This document shows, one piece after another, positions 15,810 through 24,953 of a DNA stretch of 64,000 nt. Source of the DNA: Parafrigoribacterium mesophilum. GTDB lineage: Bacteria; Actinomycetota; Actinomycetes; Actinomycetales; Microbacteriaceae. Made by a program: the position numbers and the translations under genes. Location of the stretch: assembly GCF_039652555.1 (NCBI RefSeq), contig NZ_JBDJAF010000001.1:310001-374000 (forward strand), given 5' to 3'. The notes beneath the pieces were generated by a model. That model saw only the letters and a program-made list of their open reading frames with translations, ran no database searches and was not told the origin of the DNA. Each line of letters starts with the position of its first letter. Within the stretch, counting starts at the first letter, position 1.

Positions 15810-17288
15810 TTAGGAATTCGGCATGGGGACCCGGACGCCGCCGGGCACATCCGAGTCCGGTGTCGCCGGCTCGCGCGGGCCCTGGTCGAGCCGGAAGGGC
15901 GGATACTCGTCGCGGAACAGCGCCGCATAGGCGATGACGCGGTAGATCCAGCGGTTGATTCCCACCAGGAGGTTGAAGATTCCCGCCGGGTAGCGGGCCG
16001 TGAACAGCAGTGCAACGCCCGCAATCAGGACCAGTGCGGCCATCACCGAGATCCCGGTGCGACCGGTGTCGGCGTTCCAACCGGAGCGCCAGAAGAAGAT
16101 CGGACCGCTGACCGCGCCGAGAATCAGGTAGTGCGGAATCGCCAACAGCCACCACTTGACCAGTACCAGCCCGTTATTCAGCCGGTCCGGATAGGCGATG
16201 TCAAAATCGGCCGGGTAGTCGGTTCGCGCCAGCGTGAACGGCGGATACCGGTCGGTGCCCAGGACCGAATATGAGTAGAAACCGACCCGCCAACTCCAAC
16301 GCAGCACGCCGAGGTTGAAGGTGAAGAGAGGACGCGGGTAACGGCCGGTGAAGAGTATCGCGAAGCCGGCGATCACCGTGGTGATGACGAACGCGAACCA
16401 CAGGAATACCAAGATTAGGTAGTGCGGGATGGCGAGCAGCCATTTCACCAGCCATAGCCAGCGGGAGAGGTGCTCGTCGCGCACCCCATCAAGACGCGAC
16501 GGGAAGCCTCCAGCGATCGCGTTCACAATGCCTGTCGGTGCACCCGTCATTACTGGCCTCGAGGGCGCCTCGGCTGGGATACGTCGGCCCAGAATGACGG
16601 CGCCGACGATAAGCATCGGAAGTCCGATGAGAAGTAGCACCACGCCGACGAGGATGAGAAAGGTGGCTAACGGCGAGATCAGGTCGCTGCGGACCGAGGC
16701 CTGAAGATCCGCGGTCACCCCCGGGGACGCGTCGGCATTCATCACCACAACACCCCACTGCCCTGGCGCGACGCTCCACTGAATCTCTTGGTTGCCGGAG
16801 CCGGCGGCGGATTCCGCCCAGAAGTCCTGCTCGGCGGGCGGTGTCGGCGTGGCCGAGCCGGGAACCTCTCGATATTCGACCTGGAAGGGGAAGTACCGGA
16901 CGCTGCTGATTTCGGTGCGTTTGACATTCGCAAGGTAGTGATCGATATCGGCCTTAGGAGCAATTCCGATGAACACTTCCGAGTCGCGCGACGCGGCACT
17001 CAGCCGCACGGTGGCGATGTCGAACGGTAGATTCTGCACACCGGGAGTCATCGTGATCTCGCCTACCGTCGGCGAGGTCAGCGCGTAGGACTGGGTCGTA
17101 AAAGTCTCCGTCGGGGCCGCAAAATAGCCCTCGGCATCGCGGAACTGGTTCGCAATGGCGCCCAGGATGCCGGCGGCCAGCACCCCGGCGCCGGCGAGCG
17201 AGATCAGGATGCCGAACGCGAGAAGCAACGCGCCCAGCACGACGCCGCGGTGTGGCGCCGCCGGTTCTGTGTGAATGGTGGATGTCAT
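15810..17288 (-). CDS. DUF4389 membrane protein
   Basis: About 492 residues. An N-terminal helix (VLGALLLAFGILISLAGAGV) anchors an extracytoplasmic domain of about 180 residues, followed by more helices. Two DUF4389 repeats follow, each with a WLVKWLLAIPHYLI-type start (the second is LVKWWLLAIPHYLI) and the RYP...FNL..G..RW pattern. The family is common in actinobacteria and has no known activity. ATG 17288 is preferred; a GTG two codons upstream is possible. It is divergent from the adenylation-fusion gene, so the iron box at 17380 might touch its promoter too. Confidence 0.85.
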   Translation of the reverse strand: MTSTIHTEPAAPHRGVVLGALLLAFGILISLAGAGVLAAGILGAIANQFRDAEGYFAAPTETFTTQSYALTSPTVGEITMTPGVQNLPFDIATVRLSAASRDSEVFIGIAPKADIDHYLANVKRTEISSVRYFPFQVEYREVPGSATPTPPAEQDFWAESAAGSGNQEIQWSVAPGQWGVVVMNADASPGVTADLQASVRSDLISPLATFLILVGVVLLLIGLPMLIVGAVILGRRIPAEAPSRPVMTGAPTGIVNAIAGGFPSRLDGVRDEHLSRWLWLVKWLLAIPHYLILVFLWFAFVITTVIAGFAILFTGRYPRPLFTFNLGVLRWSWRVGFYSYSVLGTDRYPPFTLARTDYPADFDIAYPDRLNNGLVLVKWWLLAIPHYLILGAVSGPIFFWRSGWNADTGRTGISVMAALVLIAGVALLFTARYPAGIFNLLVGINRWIYRVIAYAALFRDEYPPFRLDQGPREPATPDSDVPGGVRVPMPNS

Positions 17289-17379
17289 GAGCACAGAGTG
17301 CCCGGCCGCATGCCTCGCAAACAGGGGCGAAAGTCCCCCAGGTTTGTTGTGAACCCGCCTGTTCTGCCATAGTGGGGAG

Positions 17380-17400
17380 GTTAGCTTAGCCTAAGCTAAC
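17380..17400. promoter_or_regulatory. DtxR/IdeR-type iron box
   Basis: A perfect 21-bp palindrome with ten-base arms GTTAGCTTAG and CTAAGCTAAC around a central C. It matches the TTAG-rich plan of DtxR/IdeR operators (TTAGGTTAGSCTAACCTAA) closely in its core. It ends 28 bp before the GTG of the adenylation-fusion gene. Expected effect: repression when iron is replete. Confidence 0.75.
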
Positions 17401-17428
17401 TGGTTTTCCCCGCACATGAAGAGGTTCC

Positions 17429-20092
17429 GTGCCGCATAGTTCACTGGCGACAGCCGGCATTCATTCTCGCGCGGCCCTGGAGCACGGGTCCGAGCGCAGC
17501 GTTCTCCGGTTTCTCGGTGGGCGGGGCGAAGATCCCGCACTCGTGACAGGTACCGCGACGTTGTCGTATGCGGGCCTCGCCGAACGGGTGGCCGAGCGCC
17601 GAGCCCAACTCGGCACGACCCGGCGGCTCGTCATGGTGCAGGCACCGATCGCTATCGAGCCGATCGTCACCTATTTGGCTGCGCTTGCCGGCGGCCACCC
17701 GGTCATGCTGGTCGAACCGGGTACCGAGGGCTCGCCCGCGGATCGGCATCGCCGGCGCCTGATCGAGCGTTTTGATCCGGATGTCGTTGCCCTGGGTGAG
17801 GCGGATGGATGGGGTCTCGACGTTCGCCGGCCGGGAACCCGGCATGCGCTGCATCCGGATCTGGCGATGCTGGGGAGCACCTCCGGGTCCACGGGCTCGC
17901 CCAAACTGGTGAGACTGTCGGCCGAGAACCTGCACTCGAACGCCTCGGCAATCGCCGACTACCTTGGCCTGACTCCCGCCGATCGGGCGGCGACCACGTT
18001 GCCGCTGCACTACTGTTATGGGCTCTCGGTGCTCAATAGCCACCTTCTGGCGGAGGCCAGCGTACTCCTCACCGATCGATCGGTGACCGAGCAACAGTTC
18101 TGGGACGACTTCGTTGCCTTCGAAGCGACCTCGTTCGCCGGCGTCCCCCACACGTTTGACCTACTGGATGCGACCGGCTTCGCGGAGCGGTCGCTGCCCA
18201 CCCTCCGCTACATCACGCAGGCCGGCGGCAGGCTCGGCGCGGACCGGATTCGCGAGTATGCCCGGCTGGGCAGGGAGCGCGGCTTCGACTTCGTCGTCAT
18301 GTACGGGCAGACCGAGGCCACCGCCCGGATGGCATACCTTCCCCCGAGGCGAGCGGAGTCCAGCGCCGGCGCCATCGGCATCGCCATCCCCGGCAGCACC
18401 CTTCGACTCGATGCCGCACCCGGCGAGACTGTCGGCGAACTGGTCTTCCGCGGGCCGGGTGTGATGCTCGGTTATGCGGAAGCCGCCGCGGACTTCGCTG
18501 CAGGCCGCACGGTCGGAGAATTGCGCACCGGCGATCTGGCACGCATCCGCAAGGACGGGTTGTTCGAAATCGTCGGGCGCCTGAAGCGGTTCGTGAAGGT
18601 GTTCGGGTTGCGTGTCGACCTCGACCAGGTCGAGACCCTGCTCAGCACCGGAGGACCCCGGGTCCGTGCCGTGGGAGTGGACGACCGACTAGTGCTGTTC
18701 GTCACGACAGCCCGCCACGAGGTGCCGGTCCGCACCCAGGCAGCCAAGGTGTTGGGGCTACCCCAGCACGCGATCCATGTGCACGCGATTTCGGAGTTTC
18801 CGCTCACTTCCAGCGGCAAACCCGACAATGCCGCCCTCCGCGCGTATGCAGCGACGCGACGACCCGACCAGACGACGGATACGGAGCCGGCCAAGACCAC
18901 CGCGGATGTGATTCTCGGCATCTACCGGGAACTTCTCGGTCGACCCGGGGCAACGCTCGCGGACTCGTTCGCCGGCCTGGACGGCGATTCGTTGAGCTTC
19001 GTGGAGGTCGCGTTACGGCTGGAAGAGCTCGGCGAAATACCCCGCGACTGGCCAACCATGACGGTGCGGGCACTCGCCGACTTCCTGTCGCCGGAGCGTG
19101 CGACGCAGCAAGCAGTCTCCGCACAGATTTCCGCGACGAGCGGCACGGCGTCCGGCCGGCCGGCACGTCGGCGGATGCCCCGAATCGAAGTACCGGCCAT
19201 CCTGCGCGCCGTGGCCATCCTCCTCATCGTCGGTACCCATGCCGACCTGTTCCGGCTGCAGGGTGGAGCCCATCTCCTGATGGTGATTGTCGGATACAAC
19301 CTCGCCCGCTTCCAGTTCGCGGCCGTCCCGGGACGATCGCGGGTCAGACCACTGCTGCGCAGTTCCGCCCACGTTGCCGTGCCTGCGGTCGTGTGGATCG
19401 GCACAGCCGGGCTGCTCACCGGGTTTTACCAGCCGGCGACCGCCCTGCTGCTGAACGGCGTTGTGGGGCAGTCCGCACACTGGAGCGTGCAATGGCAGTT
19501 CTGGTTCCTGGAGGCGATCATCTGGACCATGCTGGGCCTGGCCGTGCTGTTCGCCGTCCCGGCCATCGACCGGATGGAGCGCGCGAGGCCGTATGCCTTC
19601 GCGCTCGGGCTGGTCGGTGTGGCGCTGGCCGCGCGGCTGGTTTCCGTGCAGGGGGTCCAGGCTGGTCCGGTGGAGCGGTACATGATCGTGGCCCAGCTGT
19701 GGTGCATTGCGCTGGGGTGGCTGATCGCCCGGTCGAACACGGCCAGGGCGCGCATCGTGGCAACCGTTGTCGCACTCGCCGCGATCGCGGGCTTCTTCGG
19801 CGACCCGTTACGGGAGGGGGTCGTGCTCGGCGGAACCCTCCTGCTGATCTGGATTCCGGCTCTCCCCATTCCACGACTGGTCATACCGCTGATCGGAGCA
19901 CTGGCCGGTGCATCGATGTTCGTCTACCTCACGCACTGGCAGGTGTACCCGCCATTTGAGGACACCGCGCCTTGGCTGGGAACACTGCTCTCCCTGGCGG
20001 TCGGCATCGCCACCTGGAGGCTCTACAACGTTGCGACCACGGGCGCACGCAGTTTGATCCGGCGGAAACGCAGCCAGCTCATGGGACGCTAG
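17429..20092 (+). CDS. Fused adenylation - carrier - acyltransferase-3 protein
   Basis: 887 residues in three parts. (1) An adenylate-forming enzyme, about 1-480: phosphate loop LGSTSGSTGSPK, VMYGQTEATARMAY, RTGDLARIRKDG, and the catalytic Lys in LTSSGKPDNA. (2) A carrier domain, about 490-560, with the phosphopantetheine Ser at residue 521 in GLDGDSLSF. (3) An acyltransferase-3 (OafA-like) membrane domain, about 590-880, starting IEVPAILRAVAILLIVGTHAD. An acyl group could be activated, loaded and passed across or onto a membrane acceptor by one protein. The GTG start has GAAGAGG upstream. The iron box suggests a siderophore or envelope change made when iron is short. No other siderophore gene is nearby. 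Confidence 0.85.
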   Translation: MPHSSLATAGIHSRAALEHGSERSVLRFLGGRGEDPALVTGTATLSYAGLAERVAERRAQLGTTRRLVMVQAPIAIEPIVTYLAALAGGHPVMLVEPGTEGSPADRHRRRLIERFDPDVVALGEADGWGLDVRRPGTRHALHPDLAMLGSTSGSTGSPKLVRLSAENLHSNASAIADYLGLTPADRAATTLPLHYCYGLSVLNSHLLAEASVLLTDRSVTEQQFWDDFVAFEATSFAGVPHTFDLLDATGFAERSLPTLRYITQAGGRLGADRIREYARLGRERGFDFVVMYGQTEATARMAYLPPRRAESSAGAIGIAIPGSTLRLDAAPGETVGELVFRGPGVMLGYAEAAADFAAGRTVGELRTGDLARIRKDGLFEIVGRLKRFVKVFGLRVDLDQVETLLSTGGPRVRAVGVDDRLVLFVTTARHEVPVRTQAAKVLGLPQHAIHVHAISEFPLTSSGKPDNAALRAYAATRRPDQTTDTEPAKTTADVILGIYRELLGRPGATLADSFAGLDGDSLSFVEVALRLEELGEIPRDWPTMTVRALADFLSPERATQQAVSAQISATSGTASGRPARRRMPRIEVPAILRAVAILLIVGTHADLFRLQGGAHLLMVIVGYNLARFQFAAVPGRSRVRPLLRSSAHVAVPAVVWIGTAGLLTGFYQPATALLLNGVVGQSAHWSVQWQFWFLEAIIWTMLGLAVLFAVPAIDRMERARPYAFALGLVGVALAARLVSVQGVQAGPVERYMIVAQLWCIALGWLIARSNTARARIVATVVALAAIAGFFGDPLREGVVLGGTLLLIWIPALPIPRLVIPLIGALAGASMFVYLTHWQVYPPFEDTAPWLGTLLSLAVGIATWRLYNVATTGARSLIRRKRSQLMGR

Positions 20093-20138
20093 CCCGCCCC
20101 GAACAAGAGGCCGCGAAGGCAGGCGAATCCTGCTCGCA

Positions 20139-20149
20139 GTAGAATCTAC
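20139..20149. promoter_or_regulatory. Small palindrome over the -10 of the ArsR-family gene
   Basis: GTAGAATCTAC is palindromic around its central A and contains TAGAAT, a -10-like hexamer placed for a transcript starting at ATG 20152. A self-repressing metal sensor would bind about here. Confidence 0.4.
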
Positions 20150-20151
20150 GC

Positions 20152-20526
20152 ATGCATGCAGATAACCAGGTTGGCGGGCTCGACCCGGACTCGCCATACG
20201 TCGAACTCGCCGTCGAGGTGTTCTCCATGCTGGCCGATGCCACCCGAGTACGCATCATCATGGCACTACGGGGCGCTGGGGAACTGTCGGTGAACCATCT
20301 GGCGGACATCGTTGACAAATCCCCAGCAGCCGTGTCCCAGCACTTGGCGAAGCTACGCATGGCGCGCATGGTCTCGACCAGACAAGACGGCACTCGCGTG
20401 TTCTACGGCCTCGCCGACGAGCACGGCGCTGCTCTCGTCAACGACGCGATCATGCAAGCCGAGCATTCCGTTTCGACCGGATCCCTGCCACCTCACCACC
20501 ACGGACAAATCGGTGCATCTGCATGA
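20152..20526 (+). CDS. ArsR/SmtB-family metal sensor (NmtR-like)
   Basis: 124 residues, winged helix-turn-helix (MLADATRVRIIMALR, then SPAAVSQHLAKLRMARMV). The last helix carries D89, H91 and H105 in the SmtB/NmtR alpha-5 arrangement D-x-H-x10-H-x2-H, but the third ligand position is Gln (Q102). An HHH cluster near the C-terminus may supply ligands, as the extra histidines do in NmtR. It overlaps the CDF exporter gene by ATGA, so it likely represses that pair until zinc, nickel or cobalt binds. Confidence 0.88.
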   Translation: MHADNQVGGLDPDSPYVELAVEVFSMLADATRVRIIMALRGAGELSVNHLADIVDKSPAAVSQHLAKLRMARMVSTRQDGTRVFYGLADEHGAALVNDAIMQAEHSVSTGSLPPHHHGQIGASA

Positions 20527-21545
20527 CGGTTTCCCACACGCACGGCCCTGCCGACCACCAGCACGACCACTCTGACTCCTCCTACGGCAATGGCCATGGG
20601 CACGATCACGCACACGGGGGTATTCGCGGTTTCCTGCACCACCTGTTCGTGCCACACACACATGACCCCGCCGATTCGATTGACGATGCCGTCGAAGCCA
20701 GCATCGCCGGGGTACGGGCCTTAAAGATCAGCCTGTTCGTGTTGCTGGGTACGACGGCACTTCAGTTCGTCCTCGTGCTCTTCACCGGCTCGGTCGCCCT
20801 CCTGGCCGATACGATCCACAATTTCTCCGACGCTCTAACAGCGCTGCCACTATGGATCGCGTTCGTCCTCGGCCGTCGCGCCGTCACCCGACGCTACACG
20901 TTCGGTTACGGCCGTGCCGAAGACCTTGCCGGGCTGTTCATCGTCGCGGTCGTCGCACTGTCCGCGATCGTCGCCGGCTGGGAAGCAATCAGCCGCTTCA
21001 TCCACCCACAGCCCATCGAGAACGCCTGGTGGATCATCGCCGCAGGAGTCATCGGATTCGCCGGAAACGAGGCCGTCGCGTTATACCGCATCCGGGTGGG
21101 CCAAAAGATCGGCTCTGCAGCGTTGGTCGCCGATGGCATCCACGCCCGCATCGATGGCTTCACCTCACTCTCCGTGGTGATCGGAGCCATCGGCGTCATG
21201 CTCGGCTTCCCCCTGGCCGACCCCATCGTCGGACTGATCATCGCCATCTCCATCCTCGTTCTGCTATGGGGCACCGTAAAGAGCATCGGAGCCCGTCTGA
21301 TGGACGCCGTCGACCCAGCGCTCGTCGACCGCACCGAGTACGCCCTCCGACATACCCCCGGTCTCGCCTCCGTGTCCTCCATCCAACTGCGCTGGGTGGG
21401 CCACCGCCTCCAAGGTGCCGCGACGATCACCGTGAACACCGACTCACTCCACGACGCATGGGACATCGCCGAACACGCCACCGCCCACGTGAAAGCGGAA
21501 CTCCCCAACCTCGACTCATTCACCGTCACGAGCATCCAGGCCTAA
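20523..21545 (+). CDS. Cation diffusion facilitator (CzcD-type metal exporter)
   Basis: 340 residues. A His-rich cytoplasmic N-terminus (HTHGPADHQHDHSD, GHGHDHAHGG) precedes six membrane helices. The metal sites look intact: ADTIHNFSDAL in helix II and VADGIHARIDGF in helix V, a HxxxD site that favours zinc. A C-terminal cytoplasmic domain follows. It exports Zn(II) or similar ions in exchange for protons, and is co-transcribed with its ArsR sensor. Confidence 0.93.
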   Translation: MTVSHTHGPADHQHDHSDSSYGNGHGHDHAHGGIRGFLHHLFVPHTHDPADSIDDAVEASIAGVRALKISLFVLLGTTALQFVLVLFTGSVALLADTIHNFSDALTALPLWIAFVLGRRAVTRRYTFGYGRAEDLAGLFIVAVVALSAIVAGWEAISRFIHPQPIENAWWIIAAGVIGFAGNEAVALYRIRVGQKIGSAALVADGIHARIDGFTSLSVVIGAIGVMLGFPLADPIVGLIIAISILVLLWGTVKSIGARLMDAVDPALVDRTEYALRHTPGLASVSSIQLRWVGHRLQGAATITVNTDSLHDAWDIAEHATAHVKAELPNLDSFTVTSIQA

Positions 21546-21567
21546 TCCAGAGTCCACGTTCAAAGAG

Positions 21568-22869
21568 TCAATCTGGCAATCGGGTGGGGCTCGCCTTCTG
21601 GCCCGATGCGCCGACATATCTGCTCGGATCGGCCACGAACCGGTCGTGGCAGCGGTCGGAGCAGAAGTAGTACCTGAGGCCGTCGTGCGTGTGGGTAGCT
21701 GGCGCTTGGTCTTTTTCGACCTGCATTCCGCACACCGGGTCATTGGCATACGCAGTACTCGAATCACGCCCCCTTCCGCTGCGATACCTCCACCACATGA
21801 TCGCGCCGATGACGATGAAGATGACGTTGAGGTACGTGGTGTAGTTCCATGCAAAATTGGTCGGCATGATCTGCGTCGGGACGGCCGGTGTCGGGATGCG
21901 TACGAGCCGGAACAGAAAGTCAACGGCCAGGCCGGAGGCGCTCATGACGGCCCAGAATGTGAAGAATAGGCGCAACGCCAGACGCCGACCGTAAAGCTTG
22001 CCGTAGATGAGCACCAGCGGCAGGGTGATCAGGTCGGCGAATACGAACGCGATCGTGCCACCGAAGCTCAGACCGCCTTTGAAGAGCGCGGCCGCAAGAG
22101 GAACATTCCCCACCGAGCATACGAAGCTGATGAAGGCGATGAACGGTCCGACAACGACATCAACCAGATCAGCCCACAGTCCGTGCCCCGAGAAGAAGAT
22201 GGCCTGATACACCGACGGCGGAACAGCCACGGCAAGAACTCCGGCGACCAGGTAGCCGATGATGAGTTCCCGTCGGAGCATGCTCAGATCCGATACCGCA
22301 TAACCTGCCGCGTCTGTCCAACCGGCAGGCGAGCGAAGCCGCTTCCATAGAGATGTAACCCGGGCTGCCGTTTCCTCTGGCTGGCCCTGCGTGTCGACGA
22401 CAGCAGCACGCGCATTTAGCCGTTCACGAGCTGCGGCGAGTTTGTCGGCCGGGAAGATCCGCGGTGCCAGGGCGACGAACAGGATGATCATGATCGCCCC
22501 GCCAACGAATTCTGCCAGGGCAAACTGCCAGCCGATCAACAACCAGAGCACGATTCCGAGCTCGACCACGAGATTCGTGGAGGCGATCATGAAAACGATG
22601 GCGGTGACGAAATCGGCGCCCCGTCGGAACAGTGACTTTGCCAGCGCTGCTGCGGCGTATGAGCAACTGGAACTGGCGATGCCCAGCAATCCACTTCGCA
22701 CGATGGTACGCGGCCGATGATCACCCATCGCTTTTTGCATCTCACCTTTGGAGACGAAAGCCTGGACCGCACCAGAGAGCGTGAACCCGAGTATCAGAGC
22801 CCACAGTGTCCCCCAAAACATGAAGAACCCCTCGAGCAGACTCTGCCCCGCAATCGATAGAACCGTCAT
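21568..22869 (-). CDS. DUF318-type permease with C-terminal YHS metal-binding domain
   Basis: 433 residues. About eight to ten membrane helices of the DUF318/ArsP permease family, with SGLLGIASSSCSYAAAALA and FVCSVGNVPLAAALF, two paired motifs where the Cys residues are likely metal contacts. A YHS domain ends the protein: NDPVCGMQVEKDQAPATH then YYFCSDRCHDRF, with metal-binding cysteines. It lies 64 bp after merR on the same strand, so it is probably induced by mercury. It may carry Hg(II) or another thiophilic metal in place of MerT/MerP, which are absent here. Confidence 0.82.
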   Translation of the reverse strand: MTVLSIAGQSLLEGFFMFWGTLWALILGFTLSGAVQAFVSKGEMQKAMGDHRPRTIVRSGLLGIASSSCSYAAAALAKSLFRRGADFVTAIVFMIASTNLVVELGIVLWLLIGWQFALAEFVGGAIMIILFVALAPRIFPADKLAAARERLNARAAVVDTQGQPEETAARVTSLWKRLRSPAGWTDAAGYAVSDLSMLRRELIIGYLVAGVLAVAVPPSVYQAIFFSGHGLWADLVDVVVGPFIAFISFVCSVGNVPLAAALFKGGLSFGGTIAFVFADLITLPLVLIYGKLYGRRLALRLFFTFWAVMSASGLAVDFLFRLVRIPTPAVPTQIMPTNFAWNYTTYLNVIFIVIGAIMWWRYRSGRGRDSSTAYANDPVCGMQVEKDQAPATHTHDGLRYYFCSDRCHDRFVADPSRYVGASGQKASPTRLPD

Positions 22870-22933
22870 GAGTGCTTCCCAGGCTAGAACATTGCCGCAG
22901 GGGCAGGCTCAAGCTCGTAGGGATCCAGCGGGC

Positions 22934-23323
22934 TTAGATGTAACTGCAGATTCGTTCGGGGTCGCAGGCGACAGGATCAGCCGAGGCGATCCTGTCGTGA
23001 TATTCGGCGATGGTTGCTCGCAGCGCCACGAGCTCGGAGATCTGCCGATCAAGGTCCGTTAGCTGTCCGGCAAGGAGGTCTCGTACGTGAATGCAGGGGG
23101 CATCCCCTGCATCTCGAACCCGAAGGATCCCGCCGATCTGGGCTAACGTGAGCCCGGCGTTCCTGCCACGGTGGATGAAATCCAGCCGGCCCACCGTCTC
23201 GTCCCCATAATCGCGGTAGCCATTGGCTGCCCGACGTGCGGGCGGGAGAAGTCCCCGATCTTCATAAAACCGAAGGGTCTTGGCCGTCATTCCAGTGGCC
23301 GCAGCCGCTTCACCAATGCGCAC
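22934..23323 (-). CDS. merR: MerR-family mercury/heavy-metal regulator
   Basis: 129 residues. The winged HTH is MRIGEAAAATGMTAKTLRFYEDRGLLPP; a dimerisation helix and metal loop follow. Cysteines C77, C120 and C126 correspond to the three Hg(II) ligands of MerR, though the last two are 6 apart rather than 9, and no MerT/P genes are present. It is divergent from merA over a MerR-type operator and reads into the YHS permease. Hg(II) is the likely inducer given merA and merB next door. Confidence 0.88.
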   Translation of the reverse strand: MRIGEAAAATGMTAKTLRFYEDRGLLPPARRAANGYRDYGDETVGRLDFIHRGRNAGLTLAQIGGILRVRDAGDAPCIHVRDLLAGQLTDLDRQISELVALRATIAEYHDRIASADPVACDPERICSYI

Positions 23324-23360
23324 AATGCACCTTCCGATCTAACCCGAGGCGACCCTGCTC

Positions 23361-23393
23361 TTGACCTTCCACTATAGAGGAGGGTGCAGAGTA
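23361..23393 (+). promoter_or_regulatory. MerR-type promoter/operator of merA
   Basis: TTGACC (-35) at 23361-23366 is followed by a near-perfect dyad ACCTTCC (23364-23370) / GGAGGGT (23379-23385, 6 of 7 positions). A poor -10 (around CAGAGT, 23387) is about 20 bp from the -35. An over-long spacer with a central dyad is the hallmark of MerR-activated promoters. Confidence 0.7.
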
Positions 23394-23465
23394 TGCGGTA
23401 GGAGATCCAGTGCTGTTGTGCGAGGCGGTGCCGGTTCCCGCCTCCGACCATTTCCAGGGGAGTTA

Positions 23466-24908
23466 ATGTCCGATCTTTCCACACCGATTTTCGACCTTGC
23501 CATCGTCGGTTCCGGCGGCGCCGCATTTGCCGCCGCTATCCGCGCCACCAACCTTGGCAAGCGGGTGGTGATGATCGAACGTGGGACGACCGGGGGGACC
23601 TGTGTGAACACAGGCTGCATCCCCTCGAAAGCCCTGCTGGCGGCCGCTGACGCACGGCAGATCGCCCGGGACTCCACCCGCTTCCCCGGCATCATCGCTT
23701 CTGCGGAGCCGGTGCACATGCCGGGGCTGATCAGCGGCAAGCGTGCGTTGGTCGGCACGTTGCGAGCCGGCAAATACGTCGACCTGATCAGCGACTACGG
23801 GTGGGAGCTACGGCACGGAGACGCCGCATTCGCAGGGACCGCTGCCGAGCCGATGCTGACAATAACCGATCAGGACGGCGCGGTGCAGACGGTACGCGCG
23901 GAACACTATCTGGTGGCCACCGGCTCGAGGCCATGGCTTCCGCCGATCGAGGGGTTAACCGATGTGCCCTACCTGACCTCAACGACCGCGATGGAACTGG
24001 AAGAACTTCCGGAATCCCTCCTAGTGGTCGGTGGTGGCTATGTAGCCCTGGAGCAAGCCCAACTGTTCGCCCGGTTGGGCTCGACGGTAACCATGCTGGT
24101 CCGCTCCAAGCTAGCCTCGGCGGAGGAACCAGAAGCATCCCGAACGCTGGCCGGCGTCTTCGCCGACGAGGGCATCCGGGTGGTCCGTCGAGCGACGGTG
24201 ACCGCGGTGCGCACCGACCCGTCCACCGGCGGCCTTGTCGCAACCGCAACGGTGGATGGCGGGCAGGAGGAATTCCGGGCGAGTAAACTCCTCGTTGCCA
24301 CCGGGCGCCGTCCGGTAACCGAGGGCCTGAACCTCGCGGCGGTCGGCGTCGCCGTCGGTGATAGGGGCGAGGTCGTCGTCAAGAGCAGCCTTGCCAGTAC
24401 GAACCGCAGGATTTGGGCCGCCGGCGATGTCACCGGGCATCGTCAGTTCGTCTACGTCGCCGCCAACCACGGGACCCTCGTCGTTGAGAACGCATTCAAT
24501 AACGCTGGCCGGGAAGTCAACTATTCCCATCTTCCCCGGGTCACCTTCACCAGCCCCGCGCTGGCCGCAGTGGGAATGACGGACCAGGAAGCCACTGGCG
24601 CCGGCATCGCGTGCCAATGCGGAGTCGTACCGTTGAAGTACGTACCTCGTGCCCTGGTCAACCGTGATACTCGCGGGTTCATCAAGATCGTCGCCGACCA
24701 CAGGACCGGGCGCATTCTCGGCATCACCGCCGTCGCGAAGGACGCTGGCGAGATCGCCGCGGCCGGCGTCTACATCCTGGAAGCCGGAATGACAGTCGAC
24801 CAGGTCGCCAACATGTGGAGCCCATACCTGACCATGGCCGAAGGCGTTAAACTCGCCGCCCAGTCGTACACCACCGACGTTTCCCGGCTCTCCTGCTGCG
24901 CCGCCTGA
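23466..24908 (+). CDS. merA: Mercuric reductase
   Basis: 480 residues of the flavin disulfide reductase family. FAD motif VGSGGAAFAAAI; redox pair C46/C51 in GGTCVNTGCIPSK; NADPH motif VVGGGYVALEQA; FAD end motif WAAGDVTG; and the vicinal C-terminal Cys pair in SRLSCCAA that identifies MerA. It lacks the N-terminal HMA domain, as many actinobacterial MerA proteins do. It reduces Hg(II) to volatile Hg(0) with NADPH. ATG 23466 has CAGGGGAG upstream. It is followed by merB. Confidence 0.97.
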   Translation: MSDLSTPIFDLAIVGSGGAAFAAAIRATNLGKRVVMIERGTTGGTCVNTGCIPSKALLAAADARQIARDSTRFPGIIASAEPVHMPGLISGKRALVGTLRAGKYVDLISDYGWELRHGDAAFAGTAAEPMLTITDQDGAVQTVRAEHYLVATGSRPWLPPIEGLTDVPYLTSTTAMELEELPESLLVVGGGYVALEQAQLFARLGSTVTMLVRSKLASAEEPEASRTLAGVFADEGIRVVRRATVTAVRTDPSTGGLVATATVDGGQEEFRASKLLVATGRRPVTEGLNLAAVGVAVGDRGEVVVKSSLASTNRRIWAAGDVTGHRQFVYVAANHGTLVVENAFNNAGREVNYSHLPRVTFTSPALAAVGMTDQEATGAGIACQCGVVPLKYVPRALVNRDTRGFIKIVADHRTGRILGITAVAKDAGEIAAAGVYILEAGMTVDQVANMWSPYLTMAEGVKLAAQSYTTDVSRLSCCAA

Positions 24909-24953
24909 CCCATCAAACGCTTTCAACACCAGCCACGAGATAGGACCCGAATC

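Noticed and set aside
20852..21670. Plus-strand Arg-rich frame over the CDF gene
   Set aside because: Out-of-frame shadow of the exporter, which has clear metal sites in the other frame.
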